A DNA stretch of 64,000 nt from Paracidovorax avenae (GCF_040892545.1 NZ_CP156079.1:5491501-5555500), one strand, 5' to 3'; counted from the stretch's first letter, positions 1-9,070 are shown. Translations and numbers: made by a program. The notes: generated by a model not told the origin, from the sequence alone.

Positions 1-1097
1 TCGAACGGGGCCTCGACATCGAAGCCGTAGTGCCGGGCCAGGCTCTCCAGCATGGCGAAGTAGTAGCCGTTGCGCCGGTCCCAACCCTTGATGGCGCCGC
101 TGGCCAGGCTTAAAGACGGGAAAGCCACGACCCGCACAGGATCGAACACCTCCTGCTGGCCCAGGCCGTCGCAGGTGGGGCAGGCGCCGATCGGCGAGTT
201 GAACGAGAACAGGCGCGGCTCCAGTTCGGGCAGCGAGAAGCCGCAGACCGGGCAGGCGAACTTGCTGGAAAACAGGTGCTCCCGCTCCGAATCCATCTCC
301 AGCGCCAGCACGCGGCCGTTGCCGTCGGCGCCGGCTGCTTCCTGGCCCACGCGCAGCGCGGCCTCGAAGCTCTCGGCCAGGCGCTGCTGCGCATCGGAAC
401 GCACCTTCAGCCGGTCGATCACCACGTCGATGTCGTGCTTCTCGGTCTTCTTGAGCTGGGGGAGGTTCTCCACCTCGTGGATCGTTCCATCCACCCGGAA
501 GCGCACGTAGCCCAGCGCCTGCATCTGCGCGAACAGTTCGGTGAACTCGCCCTTGCGGCCGCGCGCCACCGGGGCCAGCACCATGAGGCGCGTGTCCTCG
601 GGCAGCGCCAGCACGGTGTCCACCATCTGGCTCACCGTCTGCGCGGCCAGCGGCAGGCCGTGCTCGGGACAATAGGGCGTGCCGGCGCGGGCGTAGAGCA
701 GGCGCAGGTAGTCATGGATCTCGGTCACCGTGCCCACGGTGGAGCGCGGGTTGTGGCTGGTGGCTTTCTGCTCGATCGAAATCGCGGGCGACAGGCCCTC
801 GATCAGGTCCACGTCCGGCTTGTCCAGCCGGCCCAGGAACTGCCGCGCATAGGCCGACAGGCTCTCCACGTAGCGCCGCTGGCCCTCCGCATAGAGCGTG
901 TCGAAGGCCAGGCTGGACTTGCCCGAACCCGACAGCCCGGTGATGACCACCAGCTGGTTGCGCGGCAGGTCCAGGTCGATGTTCTTGAGGTTGTGCGTGC
1001 GCGCGCCGCGGATGCTGATGCGCTGCTCGCGCAGGGCGCGGGCCAGGTAGGCCCCTTCGCCAGGGCGCGGATCATCGGAGGCGGTGGGCTCGGTCAC
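1..1097 (-). CDS. uvrA: UvrA, excinuclease ABC subunit A (N-terminal part, cut by window edge)
   Basis: UvrA is the damage-recognition ATPase of nucleotide excision repair; it loads UvrB on DNA lesions. The visible 365 residues hold the first ATP-binding site ([10 protein letters not shown], near residue 47), the UvrA signature stretch [16 protein letters not shown], and the start of the first zinc module (CPVCG ... CPTCDGLG). The rest of the gene lies left of base 1. The start chosen is GTG at 1097, because a TAA stop lies directly before it in frame; an ATG at 1075 is out of frame. The gene diverges from the cysC-like gene, so the 1098-1195 gap must carry both promoters. Confidence 0.97.
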   Translation of the reverse strand, partial: MTEPTASDDPRPGEGAYLARALREQRISIRGARTHNLKNIDLDLPRNQLVVITGLSGSGKSSLAFDTLYAEGQRRYVESLSAYARQFLGRLDKPDVDLIEGLSPAISIEQKATSHNPRSTVGTVTEIHDYLRLLYARAGTPYCPEHGLPLAAQTVSQMVDTVLALPEDTRLMVLAPVARGRKGEFTELFAQMQALGYVRFRVDGTIHEVENLPQLKKTEKHDIDVVIDRLKVRSDAQQRLAESFEAALRVGQEAAGADGNGRVLALEMDSEREHLFSSKFACPVCGFSLPELEPRLFSFNSPIGACPTCDGLGQQEVFDPVRVVAFPSLSLASGAIKGWDRRNGYYFAMLESLARHYGFDVEAPF

Positions 1098-1195
1098 TTA
1101 AGGGCGTCGGCATGCGGGAAACCCACCATGATAGGTGAGGCCGGCCGGCAGCGCCCGTGCCCATAATCGAAGCCCGTTCCACCGGCGCCCGCGCC

Positions 1196-1786
1196 ATGCC
1201 CCTCCCGCCGCCAGCCGCCTCCACCGCCATCACCCGCCAGGACCGCGAACGCCTGCAGGGCCACCCCGCCCGGGCCGTCTGGCTCACGGGTCTCTCGGGC
1301 GCGGGCAAGACCACCCTCGCGCACGCGCTGGAGGCCTCGCTGCACCGCGACGGCCTGCGCACTTTCGTGATCGACGGCGACCGCCTGCGCGCCGGGCTCA
1401 GCAGCGACCTGGGCTTCACCGACGCGGACCGGGCCGAGAGCATCCGCCGGGCCGCGCAGGTGGCGCGGCTGTTCGTGGACGCGGGGATGGTCGCCATCGT
1501 CGCGCTGATCTCGCCGTTCCGGGCCGAGCGTGCGGCGGCGCAGGCGCTGTTCGCGCCCGGGGATTTCCTCGAGGTGTACGTGAACGTGCCGCTGGCAGTG
1601 GCGGAAGAGCGCGATCCCAAGGGCCTGTACCGGCGCGCCCGCAGCGGCGCACTGCCGCGCTTCACGGGGATCGATTCGCCCTACGAGCCGCCGGAGGCCC
1701 CCGCATTGGAATTGCGCACCGACGCGCTTTCCGTGGCGCAATGCGTGCAGCGCCTGCGCGCGCAACTGGGCCTGCCGTCGGCATAG
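1196..1786 (+). CDS. cysC: Adenylylsulfate kinase (CysC-like)
   Basis: The predicted enzyme phosphorylates adenylylsulfate (APS) to PAPS in sulfate activation. The protein is about 196 residues, normal for stand-alone CysC. It shows the P-loop GLSGAGKTT, the [15 protein letters not shown] stretch that matches the APS-binding region of CysC, and ISPFRAER, the conserved motif with the serine of the family. An in-frame GTG at 1157 would add 13 residues; ATG at 1196 is preferred because the family normally has a short leader before the P-loop. No ATP sulfurylase or other cys gene adjoins it, so it stands alone here. Confidence 0.9.
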   Translation: MPLPPPAASTAITRQDRERLQGHPARAVWLTGLSGAGKTTLAHALEASLHRDGLRTFVIDGDRLRAGLSSDLGFTDADRAESIRRAAQVARLFVDAGMVAIVALISPFRAERAAAQALFAPGDFLEVYVNVPLAVAEERDPKGLYRRARSGALPRFTGIDSPYEPPEAPALELRTDALSVAQCVQRLRAQLGLPSA

Positions 1787-1956
1787 GCGCCCGTTTTCCG
1801 CTCCATCCCGACCGTGGGCAACGGAAATTGCGCAGAGCGCACTTCACACAGCAGCGGTGTTCCGTCATGATGCAGGGTTACGCTTTTGTATCCAAAGGTT
1901 ACGCCCGTCGTTTCAGCCTTTTGCCGCCGGTGCGCGCGGCCAGGTCCCGTTGCCCC

Positions 1957-2820
1957 ATGACTTCCGGTTTTTCCCACACCTTCCCGCTTCCCGCCCGCCT
2001 TTCCCTGCGCCGCGCCTTCGCGCAACTGGCGCTGCTCTGCCTGCTCGCCTTCGGGGCGCAGGGCGCCTGGGCCATGCAGATCTTCGTGAAGATGCTCTCG
2101 GGCGAAACCTTGACGCTGGACGTGGAGCCCAGCGACTCCATCGAGAACGTGAAGGCGAAGGTCCAGGACCAGAAGGGCATTCCACCCGAGCAGCAGCGCC
2201 TCATCTTCGCGGGCAAGCAGCTGGAGGATGGCCGCACGCTCTCCGACTACAACATCCAGAAGGACTCCACGCTGCACCTCGTGCTGCGCCTGAGCCCGAC
2301 CACGTTCTCGGCGGCGTCGGCCACCGGCACGGGCACCATCACGGCCACGCTGTCCGGCCCGGCCGTCACGGGCGGCTGCCAGTTCGACACCACGCAGACC
2401 GCCTTCGAGATACCCTCCGGCGGCCCGGCCGGCGCGCAGTTCCCCCACGGCGTGTTCCGCTTCGTCGCCACCAGCTGCACCGGCAGCGTGACGGTGACAC
2501 TGAAATACCCCCAGGCCCTGCCCGACGGCACACGCCTCATCAAGTTCGGCCCCTCCGGTCCCGGCGCGGACCGCTACACCTGGTTCGAGTGGACGGACGC
2601 GCAGATCGCGGGCGACACGATCACCTTCACGATCACCGACAACGGCGCGGGCGACACCGACCCCACCGTGGGCGTGATCGCCGATCCGGCCGGCCCTGCA
2701 CTGCTGGCCCCCGCGCCGGCACCCGCCCAGGCCACGCCGGTGCCCGCGCTCTCCCCCGCCGCGCTGGTGCTGCTGGCCTGCGCGGCGGGCGTGCTCGGCT
2801 GGCGGCAGCGACGCCGCTGA
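1957..2820 (+). CDS. Secreted ubiquitin-domain protein with C-terminal membrane anchor
   Basis: The protein has 287 residues. Residues 1-39 form a signal peptide ending GAWA, and the very next residue is Met1 of a ubiquitin domain (residues 40-112) that differs from eukaryotic ubiquitin at only about 11 of 73 positions. Lys6, 27, 29, 48 and 63 and the Leu8-Ile44-Val70 patch are kept; Lys11 is Glu and Lys33 is Gln. The domain ends LRLSPT, so the conjugating Gly-Gly is missing. A domain resembling choice-of-anchor U follows (about 113-250), then a linker rich in Ala/Pro and a VPALSP ... RQRRR tail, like an IPTL-CTERM sorting signal: hydrophobic helix plus Arg cluster. Export and surface anchoring or processing are inferred. 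An upstream in-frame ATG at 1867 would only bury the signal peptide. Confidence 0.93.
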   Translation: MTSGFSHTFPLPARLSLRRAFAQLALLCLLAFGAQGAWAMQIFVKMLSGETLTLDVEPSDSIENVKAKVQDQKGIPPEQQRLIFAGKQLEDGRTLSDYNIQKDSTLHLVLRLSPTTFSAASATGTGTITATLSGPAVTGGCQFDTTQTAFEIPSGGPAGAQFPHGVFRFVATSCTGSVTVTLKYPQALPDGTRLIKFGPSGPGADRYTWFEWTDAQIAGDTITFTITDNGAGDTDPTVGVIADPAGPALLAPAPAPAQATPVPALSPAALVLLACAAGVLGWRQRRR

Positions 2821-2884
2821 CGGCCGGCCGGCGCAGGAGGCGCGCGATGGGCGAGAATCGCCGTCTTTCCATCGCCCGCAACCG

Positions 2885-4150
2885 ATGACCTCTGCCGTGC
2901 CGGACCCCCTGCCGCCTACGCCCGCGACCGACATCCCCGCTGCTGCCTCCGCCACCACGATGACGCCGCTGGAGCGGCGCTCCAGCCTGTCGCTGGCGCT
3001 CATCTTCGCGCTGCGCATGCTGGGGCTGTTCCTGGTGCTGCCGGTGTTCGCGCTCGAAGCGCGCAAGTACCCCGGCGGCGATGACCCCGCCCTGGTGGGC
3101 CTGGCCATGGGCATCTACGGCCTCACCCAGGCCGTGCTGCAACTGCCGCTGGGCATGGCCTCCGACCGTTTCGGGCGCAAGCGCGTCATCGTGCTCGGGC
3201 TGCTGGTGTTCGCGGCCGGCAGCCTGCTGGCCGCGCTGGCCGACTCGCTCGGCGGACTGCTGCTGGGCCGCGCGCTGCAGGGCGCGGGGGCCGTCTCCGC
3301 CGCCGTCACCGCCCTGCTGGCTGACCAAACGCGCGACGGCGTGCGCACCAAGGCCATGGCCCTGGTGGGCGGCAGCATCGGGCTGATGTTCGCCGTGGCG
3401 CTCGTGGCCGCCCCGCCGCTGGCGGCCCGCTTCGGCCTGCCGGGCATTTTCGGGCTGACCTGCGCGCTGGCGCTGGCCGGCATCGCCGTGGTGCTCTGGG
3501 TGGTGCCGCCCGAGCCCGCACGCCATGCCGACGCACCGCGCGGCCGCCTGGCCGACGTGCTGAGCCACCCGGACCTGCTGCGGCTGAACCTCGGCGTCTT
3601 CGCGCTGCACACGGTGCAACTGGCCATGTGGGTGGCCGTGCCCGCCCTGCTGGTACAGGCCGGACTGCCCAAGAGCGCGCACTGGCACCTCTACCTGCCC
3701 GCCGTGGTGCTGTCCTTCCTGGCCATGGGCGGCCTGTTCGCCCTGGAGCGCGCCGGCCGGCTGCGCGGCGCCCTGCTGGGTGCCATCGGCCTCGTGCTGC
3801 TGGTGCAGCTCGGGCTGGGCTGGGCGGCATCGGCCGGCACGCCGCCGGGGTTGTGGGCCCTGGGCGGGCTGCTGTTCCTGTTCTTCTGCGGCTTCAACGC
3901 GCTCGAAGCCAGCCAGCCCAGCCTCGTCTCGCGCACCGCGCCTCCGGCCGTGCGCGGCGCGGCCCTGGGCACGTACAACACGCTGCAGTCGCTGGGCCTG
4001 TTCGCAGGCGGCGCCCTGGGTGGCGCGCTCCTGCGCTGGGGCGGCGCGCACGGCCTGTTCGTGGCGACCTCCCTGCTCTGCCTCGCCTGGCTGGCGGCGG
4101 CCTGGGGCATGCGGCCGGTGCCGCCGCAGTCCGGGCGCGCGCGGCACTAG
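2885..4150 (+). CDS. MFS transporter
   Basis: A 421-residue major facilitator protein with twelve predicted hydrophobic segments. The loop between helices 2 and 3 carries the MFS signature GMASDRFGRKR (from about residue 90), and the GALQGAGAVSAAVTAL segment resembles the drug:H+ antiporter motif C region. It is most like YajR-type exporters but lacks the extra C-terminal domain of that group. Substrate unknown. ATG at 2885 lies 64 bases after the ubiquitin-like gene on the same strand. In many Burkholderiales an MFS gene lies between uvrA and ssb, so this is probably the resident gene of that conserved neighbourhood (established family context, from memory). Confidence 0.92.
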   Translation: MTSAVPDPLPPTPATDIPAAASATTMTPLERRSSLSLALIFALRMLGLFLVLPVFALEARKYPGGDDPALVGLAMGIYGLTQAVLQLPLGMASDRFGRKRVIVLGLLVFAAGSLLAALADSLGGLLLGRALQGAGAVSAAVTALLADQTRDGVRTKAMALVGGSIGLMFAVALVAAPPLAARFGLPGIFGLTCALALAGIAVVLWVVPPEPARHADAPRGRLADVLSHPDLLRLNLGVFALHTVQLAMWVAVPALLVQAGLPKSAHWHLYLPAVVLSFLAMGGLFALERAGRLRGALLGAIGLVLLVQLGLGWAASAGTPPGLWALGGLLFLFFCGFNALEASQPSLVSRTAPPAVRGAALGTYNTLQSLGLFAGGALGGALLRWGGAHGLFVATSLLCLAWLAAAWGMRPVPPQSGRARH

Positions 4151-4210
4151 GCAGCAGGGGGTCCGGCCCACGCGCGGGGCCGAAGGAAGGCCGGCCGCCC
4201 CGAGGCCCGG

Positions 4211-5635
4211 TCAGCGGTCCGGCTGCGGGCGGTCCGTCCCGGGCGTGCCGGGTACTGGCGATGCGTCCGGCCCCTCTTGCGTTTCCGCGGCCGCGCCCGG
4301 CGGCGCCTCGGGCAGCCGCGCGGCGCTCAGCATGGAGGCCGCCAGGGTCTCGTAGAGCGGCCGCGCCAGCATGCGCGACACCAGGCTGGCCAGCATCGCG
4401 GAGGCCATCAGGCTCAGCACCAGCGCATGCCCGTCCACCATCTCCATCACGATGATGAAGGCCGTGAGCGGCGCCTGCGTCACCGCCGCCAGGAAGGCCG
4501 CCATGCCCATGGCGATCAGGGCCGGCGCGATGGACGGTGCGATGTCCCCGCCGGCCAGCAGCGCCACGTTGTGGCCCACGCCCGCACCGATCGAGAGCGA
4601 CGGCGCGAAGATCCCGCCCGGCACCCCCACCCAGGCCGACAGCCACGTGGCGATGAACTTGAGCGTGACGTAGAAGGCCGGCACGTCCGCCTGGCCGGCC
4701 AGCATGTGCTTGACCGCCTCCGAGCCCGCGCCGAAGGTCGCCCCGCCCGTCACGAGGCCGATCACCGCGATCGCCAGCCCGCCCGCCGCCGCGAAGCGGA
4801 CCGGCCAGCGCGCGCGCCAGCGGTTGAAGCGGTCCGGCGCACCCGTGAGCGACGCCGCCATCAGCTTGGCGAACAGACCGCCCAGCACGCCGCAGGCCAG
4901 CGAGACGGCCAGGCCCGGCAGCAGCGCCTCCCAGCCCAGCCGCGGCACCTGGATGCGCCCGAAATAGCTCAGGTTGCCGAACGCCGACACCCCCATCAGG
5001 CCGGCCAGCACGATGGCCGCGATGATCAGGCCGCTGCTGCGCGACTCGAGCTTGCGCGACAGCTCCTCGATGGCGAACACCACGCCCGCCAGCGGGGCGT
5101 TGAAGGCCGCGGCGATGCCCGCCGCCCCGCCGGCCACGAGCAGCGCGTGGGCGGTGATGCCCGACCGCGGGCCGAACCAGCGGCGCGCATGGTGCATCAC
5201 GCCCGCAGCCACCTGCACCGACGGCCCTTCCCGCCCGATCGACAGGCCCGCCATGAATCCCGCGCTGGCCAGCAGGATCTTGGCTGCCGACAGCCGCAGG
5301 GAGACGAAGCGGCCCCGCTGGGGCGCCGTGAGGCCGGGCTCCAGCGCCGCGATCACCTGAGGGATGCCCGACCCGGCCGCGCCCGGCACCCATCGCCGCG
5401 TGGCCCAGACCACCGCCGCGGTGATCGCGGGCGTCCACAGCAGCACGGCCCAGCCGCCGCCCCAGTGATGGACACGTTCGAACACCGCGAAGGCCCACTC
5501 CGCCAGCATGGTGAACACCACCACGCTGAGCCCGGCCGCCACGGCATAGGCCAGGACGATGCTGCGCTCCAGCCAGCGCTGGCCGTCGCGCAGTTCCGAG
5601 CGCAGGTTGTCCAGGAAGTCGGGTTCTCGTTGCAT
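4211..5635 (-). CDS. CLC-type chloride/proton antiporter or channel
   Basis: This 474-residue membrane protein carries the selectivity motifs of the CLC family in order: GSGIP (residues 88-92), GREGP (134-138, with the gating glutamate) and GGIFAPSL. These bind chloride in CLC proteins; bacterial members usually exchange chloride for protons. A long C-terminal tail rich in Pro and Glu ends the protein, and no CBS domains are present. The start is ATG at 5635; much longer open frames upstream run antisense through ssb and are rejected. It converges with the MFS gene and diverges from ssb over a 216-base gap. Confidence 0.94.
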   Translation of the reverse strand: MQREPDFLDNLRSELRDGQRWLERSIVLAYAVAAGLSVVVFTMLAEWAFAVFERVHHWGGGWAVLLWTPAITAAVVWATRRWVPGAAGSGIPQVIAALEPGLTAPQRGRFVSLRLSAAKILLASAGFMAGLSIGREGPSVQVAAGVMHHARRWFGPRSGITAHALLVAGGAAGIAAAFNAPLAGVVFAIEELSRKLESRSSGLIIAAIVLAGLMGVSAFGNLSYFGRIQVPRLGWEALLPGLAVSLACGVLGGLFAKLMAASLTGAPDRFNRWRARWPVRFAAAGGLAIAVIGLVTGGATFGAGSEAVKHMLAGQADVPAFYVTLKFIATWLSAWVGVPGGIFAPSLSIGAGVGHNVALLAGGDIAPSIAPALIAMGMAAFLAAVTQAPLTAFIIVMEMVDGHALVLSLMASAMLASLVSRMLARPLYETLAASMLSAARLPEAPPGAAAETQEGPDASPVPGTPGTDRPQPDR

Positions 5636-5851
5636 GGCGGGGCAGTGGGCAGGGGACGGACGCGGGCGGCGGGCGCCGGTCGGTGCGCGGCAGGGCGGAG
5701 GGACATTGTGGCACCCTGCCGGGCGGGAGCGGTGCGCGCAGGCATCGGCCGCTTGGGGCACAATCCCCGCTCCCTCTTCGCGGCGCCCCCGTGGCCGCCG
5801 CGCAGGCCGTAGTGCCTTTCCTCCACCATTCTCTACAGGCCCCTTCACACC

Positions 5852-6418
5852 ATGGCATCCGTCAACAAAGTCATCATCGTCGGCAACCTCGGGCGCGACC
5901 CCGAGATGCGCACCTTCCCCAGCGGCGACCAGGTCGCCAACGTCACCATCGCCACCACCGACCGCTGGCGCGACAAGAACACCGGCGAGAACAAGGAAGC
6001 CACCGAGTGGCACCGCGTCGTCTTCAACGGCCGCCTGGCCGAGATCGTGGGCCAGTACCTGCGCAAGGGGTCCCAGGTCTATGTCGAAGGCAGCCTGCGC
6101 ACCCGCAAGTGGACCGACCAGTCGGGCCAGGAAAAATTCACCACCGAAATCCGCGCCGACACCATGCAGATGCTCGGCAGCCGCCAGGGCATGGGCGGCG
6201 GCCAGGGCGGTGGCGGCGGCTATGACGACGGTGGCTACGGCGGTGGCGACGATGGCTACGGCGGCGGCAACAGCGCACCGGCGCCCGCGCGGCGCCCTGC
6301 GCCCCAGGCCGCTGCTCCGCGGCCGGCACCGGCGCCCCGGCCGGCACCAGCCCCCGTGGCCCAGGCGCCGCGTGCGGCGTCTGGGTTCGACGACATGGAC
6401 GACGATATTCCGTTCTGA
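5852..6418 (+). CDS. ssb: Single-stranded DNA-binding protein
   Basis: SSB coats single-stranded DNA in replication, recombination and repair. The 188-residue protein has the N-terminal OB fold ([18 protein letters not shown] ..., residues 1-110), a flexible linker rich in Gly, Asp, Tyr, Pro and Ala, and the acidic tail DDDIPF that binds partner proteins. Length and tail match housekeeping SSB. A strong intrinsic terminator follows 43 bases after the stop. It is close to uvrA (about 4.8 kb), as in many proteobacteria, although several genes lie between them here. Confidence 0.98.
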   Translation: MASVNKVIIVGNLGRDPEMRTFPSGDQVANVTIATTDRWRDKNTGENKEATEWHRVVFNGRLAEIVGQYLRKGSQVYVEGSLRTRKWTDQSGQEKFTTEIRADTMQMLGSRQGMGGGQGGGGGYDDGGYGGGDDGYGGGNSAPAPARRPAPQAAAPRPAPAPRPAPAPVAQAPRAASGFDDMDDDIPF

Positions 6419-6460
6419 TCCCGCAGCATCACAAGGTCGGCATTGCCGGCCGGCAGGACA

Positions 6461-6493
6461 GCCCCGCGTGCCAGCCGCACGCGGGGCTTTTTT
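6461..6493 (+). terminator. Intrinsic terminator of ssb
   Basis: A perfect 10-bp stem (GCCCCGCGTG / CACGCGGGGC) with a 7-base loop is followed at once by six T residues. This is a textbook rho-independent terminator placed just after the ssb stop codon. It ends 27 bases before the stop of the convergent GST gene. Confidence 0.92.
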
Positions 6494-6519
6494 CCTGGCA
6501 ATTTCTCCTGGCCACTCAG

Positions 6520-7125
6520 TTATTGCACGGCTTCGGCGCGCAAGGCCGCCTGCACTGCAGGCCGGGCGCTGATCCGCCGCACATATTCCGGCAGCGCGGG
6601 CCAGCGGCCGAGGTCGATGGAGAAGAACCTGCACCAGCCCAGCACGGTGAACAGGTAGGCATCGGCCACGCTGAAATCAGCACCCATCAAATAGTCCTGC
6701 CGGCCCAGGGTGCCTTGCAGGAAGTCGAATCGCTTGAACAGCTTTGCGCGAAAAAGCTCCTTGGCCTCCCCGGACAGCGCCGCGTTGAACAGGGGGGCCG
6801 AACCGGCATGGATCTCGCTGGTGACGAAGTTCAGCCATTCCTGCAGGCGCACCCGCTCCCAGGTGCCCGCTGCCGGAGCCAGCCCGCTGTCCGGCTGGAG
6901 GTCGGCCAGGTACTGCACGATGGCCGGGCCCTCGGTCAGGACCTGGCCGCCGTCCAGTTCCAGTACGGCCACATAGCCTTTGGGATTGATGGCCAGGAAG
7001 TCGCGGCCGTCGGCGGTCCTCCTGGTCTTGTTGTCCACCTTGACTAGATCGAACGGCAGTCCGAGCTCGCGCAGCACGATATGAGGTGACAGCGAGCAGG
7101 TGTAGGGGGCGTAGTACAGCTTCAT
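6520..7125 (-). CDS. Glutathione S-transferase family protein
   Basis: A 201-residue protein starting MKLYYAPYTCSLSPHIVL, the N-terminal thioredoxin-like domain of beta-class-like GSTs, in which the Cys/Ser of CSLSP lies at the glutathione site. The middle has the conserved cis-Pro region (NPKGYVAVLELD) and the Glu-Gly/Ser pair (LTEGPAIVQYL) that holds glutathione. A helical C-terminal domain follows, with the usual GADFSVADAYLF motif. Probable role: conjugation or reduction of electrophiles or peroxides. It is divergent from a LysR gene across an AT-rich gap, so that regulator probably controls it. Confidence 0.93.
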   Translation of the reverse strand: MKLYYAPYTCSLSPHIVLRELGLPFDLVKVDNKTRRTADGRDFLAINPKGYVAVLELDGGQVLTEGPAIVQYLADLQPDSGLAPAAGTWERVRLQEWLNFVTSEIHAGSAPLFNAALSGEAKELFRAKLFKRFDFLQGTLGRQDYLMGADFSVADAYLFTVLGWCRFFSIDLGRWPALPEYVRRISARPAVQAALRAEAVQ

Positions 7126-7256
7126 GGGGGCTCCGGGAAAGGTGAAAACCAGTTGCGTCACGCATGGCTTGGCGCTGCGTGGCAGTCTGCTTGCCGGATA
7201 TAAAACTGTAAAATTAATGCTCAAATTTCTATGTATTAGCTGATCTACTAGCAGCC
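7126..7256. promoter_or_regulatory. AT-rich divergent promoter region, GST / LysR
   Basis: This 131-base gap separates two divergent start codons. Its right half (about 7195-7250) is markedly AT-rich in a GC-rich genome and includes several T-N11-A pairs, as LysR-type operators do. A shared regulatory region is inferred; no single operator can be fixed by eye. Confidence 0.5.
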
Positions 7257-8147
7257 ATGATGAACCTCTCTCACTGGCGCTTGCTGGTGGCCGTGGCCGA
7301 TGCGGGCAACATCTCACGCGGTGCAGAACGTGTGGGCATCACGCAGTCGGGGGCGAGCCAGGCCATCGCGCAACTGGAAGGGGCGCTGGGGTTCCAGGTG
7401 TTCGCCCGCGAGCAGCGGCATATATGCGTCACGGTTCTGGGCGAGCAGGTGATCGAGCACGCCCGGGCGATGCTGGCGCGTCTGGACGCGATCCGCGTCC
7501 TGGCCGATGACAGCCGCGGCCTCAACGGCGGGCGCATCCGGCTGGCCAGCTTTCCATCGGTGATTTCGACGCTGCTGCCCGGCCTGCTGCGCGACTTCCA
7601 GCGCCGCCATCCCGGCATCGAGTTGGTGGCACTGGAAGGCACGGATGAGGAAGTGGAAGACTGGCTGGCTGCCGGAACCGTGGAATTGGGTGTCGTGCTG
7701 AACCCTGCGCTTGGCCGGGCGGCGGCGGTCCTGGGACGGGACGCCTGGGTCGCGGTACTGCCTGCCAGCCACCCGCTGGGCCGCCGTGCCAGCGAAAGCG
7801 GCATCACCCTGCAGGAACTGGCCACGCAGCCCTTCATTCTGGCCACGGGCGGATGCGCCGTGAACGGGCAAAGCCTGATGGCACAGGCGGGCCTGTCATT
7901 GCCGGACATCCGGGTCACGGTGCGCGATTGGGCGAGCGCCTGCGTGCTGGTTCGGGAAGGCATGGGCGTGTCACTGGTGCCTGAATCCACCTTGCCCGGC
8001 GAACGGCGTGGCCTGCGCGTGATGTCGCTGCGTCCGGCGGTGCATCGGGAGTTCGGGCTGGTGTGCTCGGAGGTGGGGAAGGCGTCACGGCCGGTACAGG
8101 CGCTGCTGGAAGGTCTGCGCAAGCACACCGGTGCTACCACCGGATGA
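7257..8147 (+). CDS. LysR-family transcriptional regulator
   Basis: A 296-residue LysR-type regulator: N-terminal winged helix-turn-helix (residues 1-60, with AERVGITQSGASQAIAQLE as the recognition region) and a two-lobed effector-binding domain (from about 90, starting GRIRLASFPSVIS). It is divergent from the GST gene, the classical arrangement for a LysR regulator and its target. A second in-frame ATG directly follows the chosen one. It converges with another LysR gene (8159-9070). Confidence 0.93.
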   Translation: MMNLSHWRLLVAVADAGNISRGAERVGITQSGASQAIAQLEGALGFQVFAREQRHICVTVLGEQVIEHARAMLARLDAIRVLADDSRGLNGGRIRLASFPSVISTLLPGLLRDFQRRHPGIELVALEGTDEEVEDWLAAGTVELGVVLNPALGRAAAVLGRDAWVAVLPASHPLGRRASESGITLQELATQPFILATGGCAVNGQSLMAQAGLSLPDIRVTVRDWASACVLVREGMGVSLVPESTLPGERRGLRVMSLRPAVHREFGLVCSEVGKASRPVQALLEGLRKHTGATTG

Positions 8148-8166
8148 TGCGGAACGCATCACCCGG
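8140..8166. terminator. Hairpin between two convergent LysR genes
   Basis: Two 12-base arms (CCGGATGATGCG and CGCATCACCCGG) pair with a single mismatch around a 3-base GAA loop, spanning the stop codons of the two convergent LysR genes. There is no T-run, so this may be a weak or factor-assisted bidirectional terminator. Confidence 0.4.
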
Positions 8167-9070
8167 TCCGTAGCCCCTCCGCATGCGCCAGCAACCGCTC
8201 GCGCATCGCCTGCGCGGCCGGGCTGAGCGACCGGCCCGCCAGACGCAAAATGCCCAGCTGGCGCTCGCGCCGGGGCGCCACGAGCGGCACGAAGGCCAGC
8301 CGGTCGGCCAGCATGGCCGGCATGCCGAGGCGGGCCAGCACGGTCACGCCCACGTTGGCATCCAGCAGCGCCAGCATGGTCAGCATGGTGCTGACCTGCA
8401 TCACCGGCGCCTGCAGCCAGCGCGCCTCCTCCGGCCAGGAGGCCAGTTGGTGGTGGGCGGTCGTGCCCAGCAGGGGCAGGCCCTGCAGTTCGTCCCAGCG
8501 CAACTGTCGGCGCCGCGCCAGCGGGTGGCGGCGGCTGCACACGAGGCCGAAGGCATCGTCCACCAGCGGCTCGAATGCGATCTCCGGCGCCTCCGACACG
8601 AGGCTGCCCACGCCGAAATCCACCTCCCCGTCGCGCACCATGCGCTCCACGTTGCGCGAGTTGTCGTCCAGCAGGCGCACGGCCACGCCCGGGTGGTCCT
8701 GCAGGTAGCCGCTCACCAGGCCCGGCAGCCAGTTGCCGGCCACCGCGGCGATGGCCGCCACGGTCAGCGTGCCCCGGTCCTTGCGCACGAAGGCGGACAC
8801 CGCCGCGGCCGTGCGGTCGTGGTGGAGCACCAGCTCGCGCAGGAACGGCAGGCATTGTCGGCCCAGGGGCGTCAGCACCGAGCGCCGGCCCGGCTCCAGC
8901 AGCGCGCCGCCCAGGCGCTCCTCCAGTGCCTGGATGGACTTGGTGATGGCCGGCTGCGTGCGGAAGGCCTTGTCCGCCGCTGCCTGGAAGCCGCCGTGCT
9001 CGGCCACGAGCAGGAAGTGGCGCACCTGGGTGACCGGCAGGTCGGGCAATAGCGGGTACGGAGAAGTCAT
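8159..9070 (-). CDS. LysR-family transcriptional regulator
   Basis: A 303-residue LysR-type regulator. The helix-turn-helix covers about residues 12-70 (ADKAFRTQPAITKSIQALEERLG) and the effector domain begins near residue 100 (GTLTVAAIAAVAGNWLPGL). It is divergent from the alpha/beta hydrolase and Bug-protein genes at 9142-11048, and is the probable regulator of that pair. The 71-base gap between the starts holds an AT-rich stretch (about 9095-9120) including ATAA...TTAT dyads, a plausible operator. Confidence 0.93.
   Translation of the reverse strand: MTSPYPLLPDLPVTQVRHFLLVAEHGGFQAAADKAFRTQPAITKSIQALEERLGGALLEPGRRSVLTPLGRQCLPFLRELVLHHDRTAAAVSAFVRKDRGTLTVAAIAAVAGNWLPGLVSGYLQDHPGVAVRLLDDNSRNVERMVRDGEVDFGVGSLVSEAPEIAFEPLVDDAFGLVCSRRHPLARRRQLRWDELQGLPLLGTTAHHQLASWPEEARWLQAPVMQVSTMLTMLALLDANVGVTVLARLGMPAMLADRLAFVPLVAPRRERQLGILRLAGRSLSPAAQAMRERLLAHAEGLRTG

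Noticed and set aside
1867..1956. Upstream ATG for the ubiquitin-domain gene
   Set aside because: It would place 30 polar residues before the signal peptide, which begins well at 1957.
4277..5812. Very long open frames antisense to the CLC gene, and many others of similar size across the window
   Set aside because: They are high-GC shadow frames: Arg/Ala/Pro-rich, without domains, and opposite to well-supported genes.
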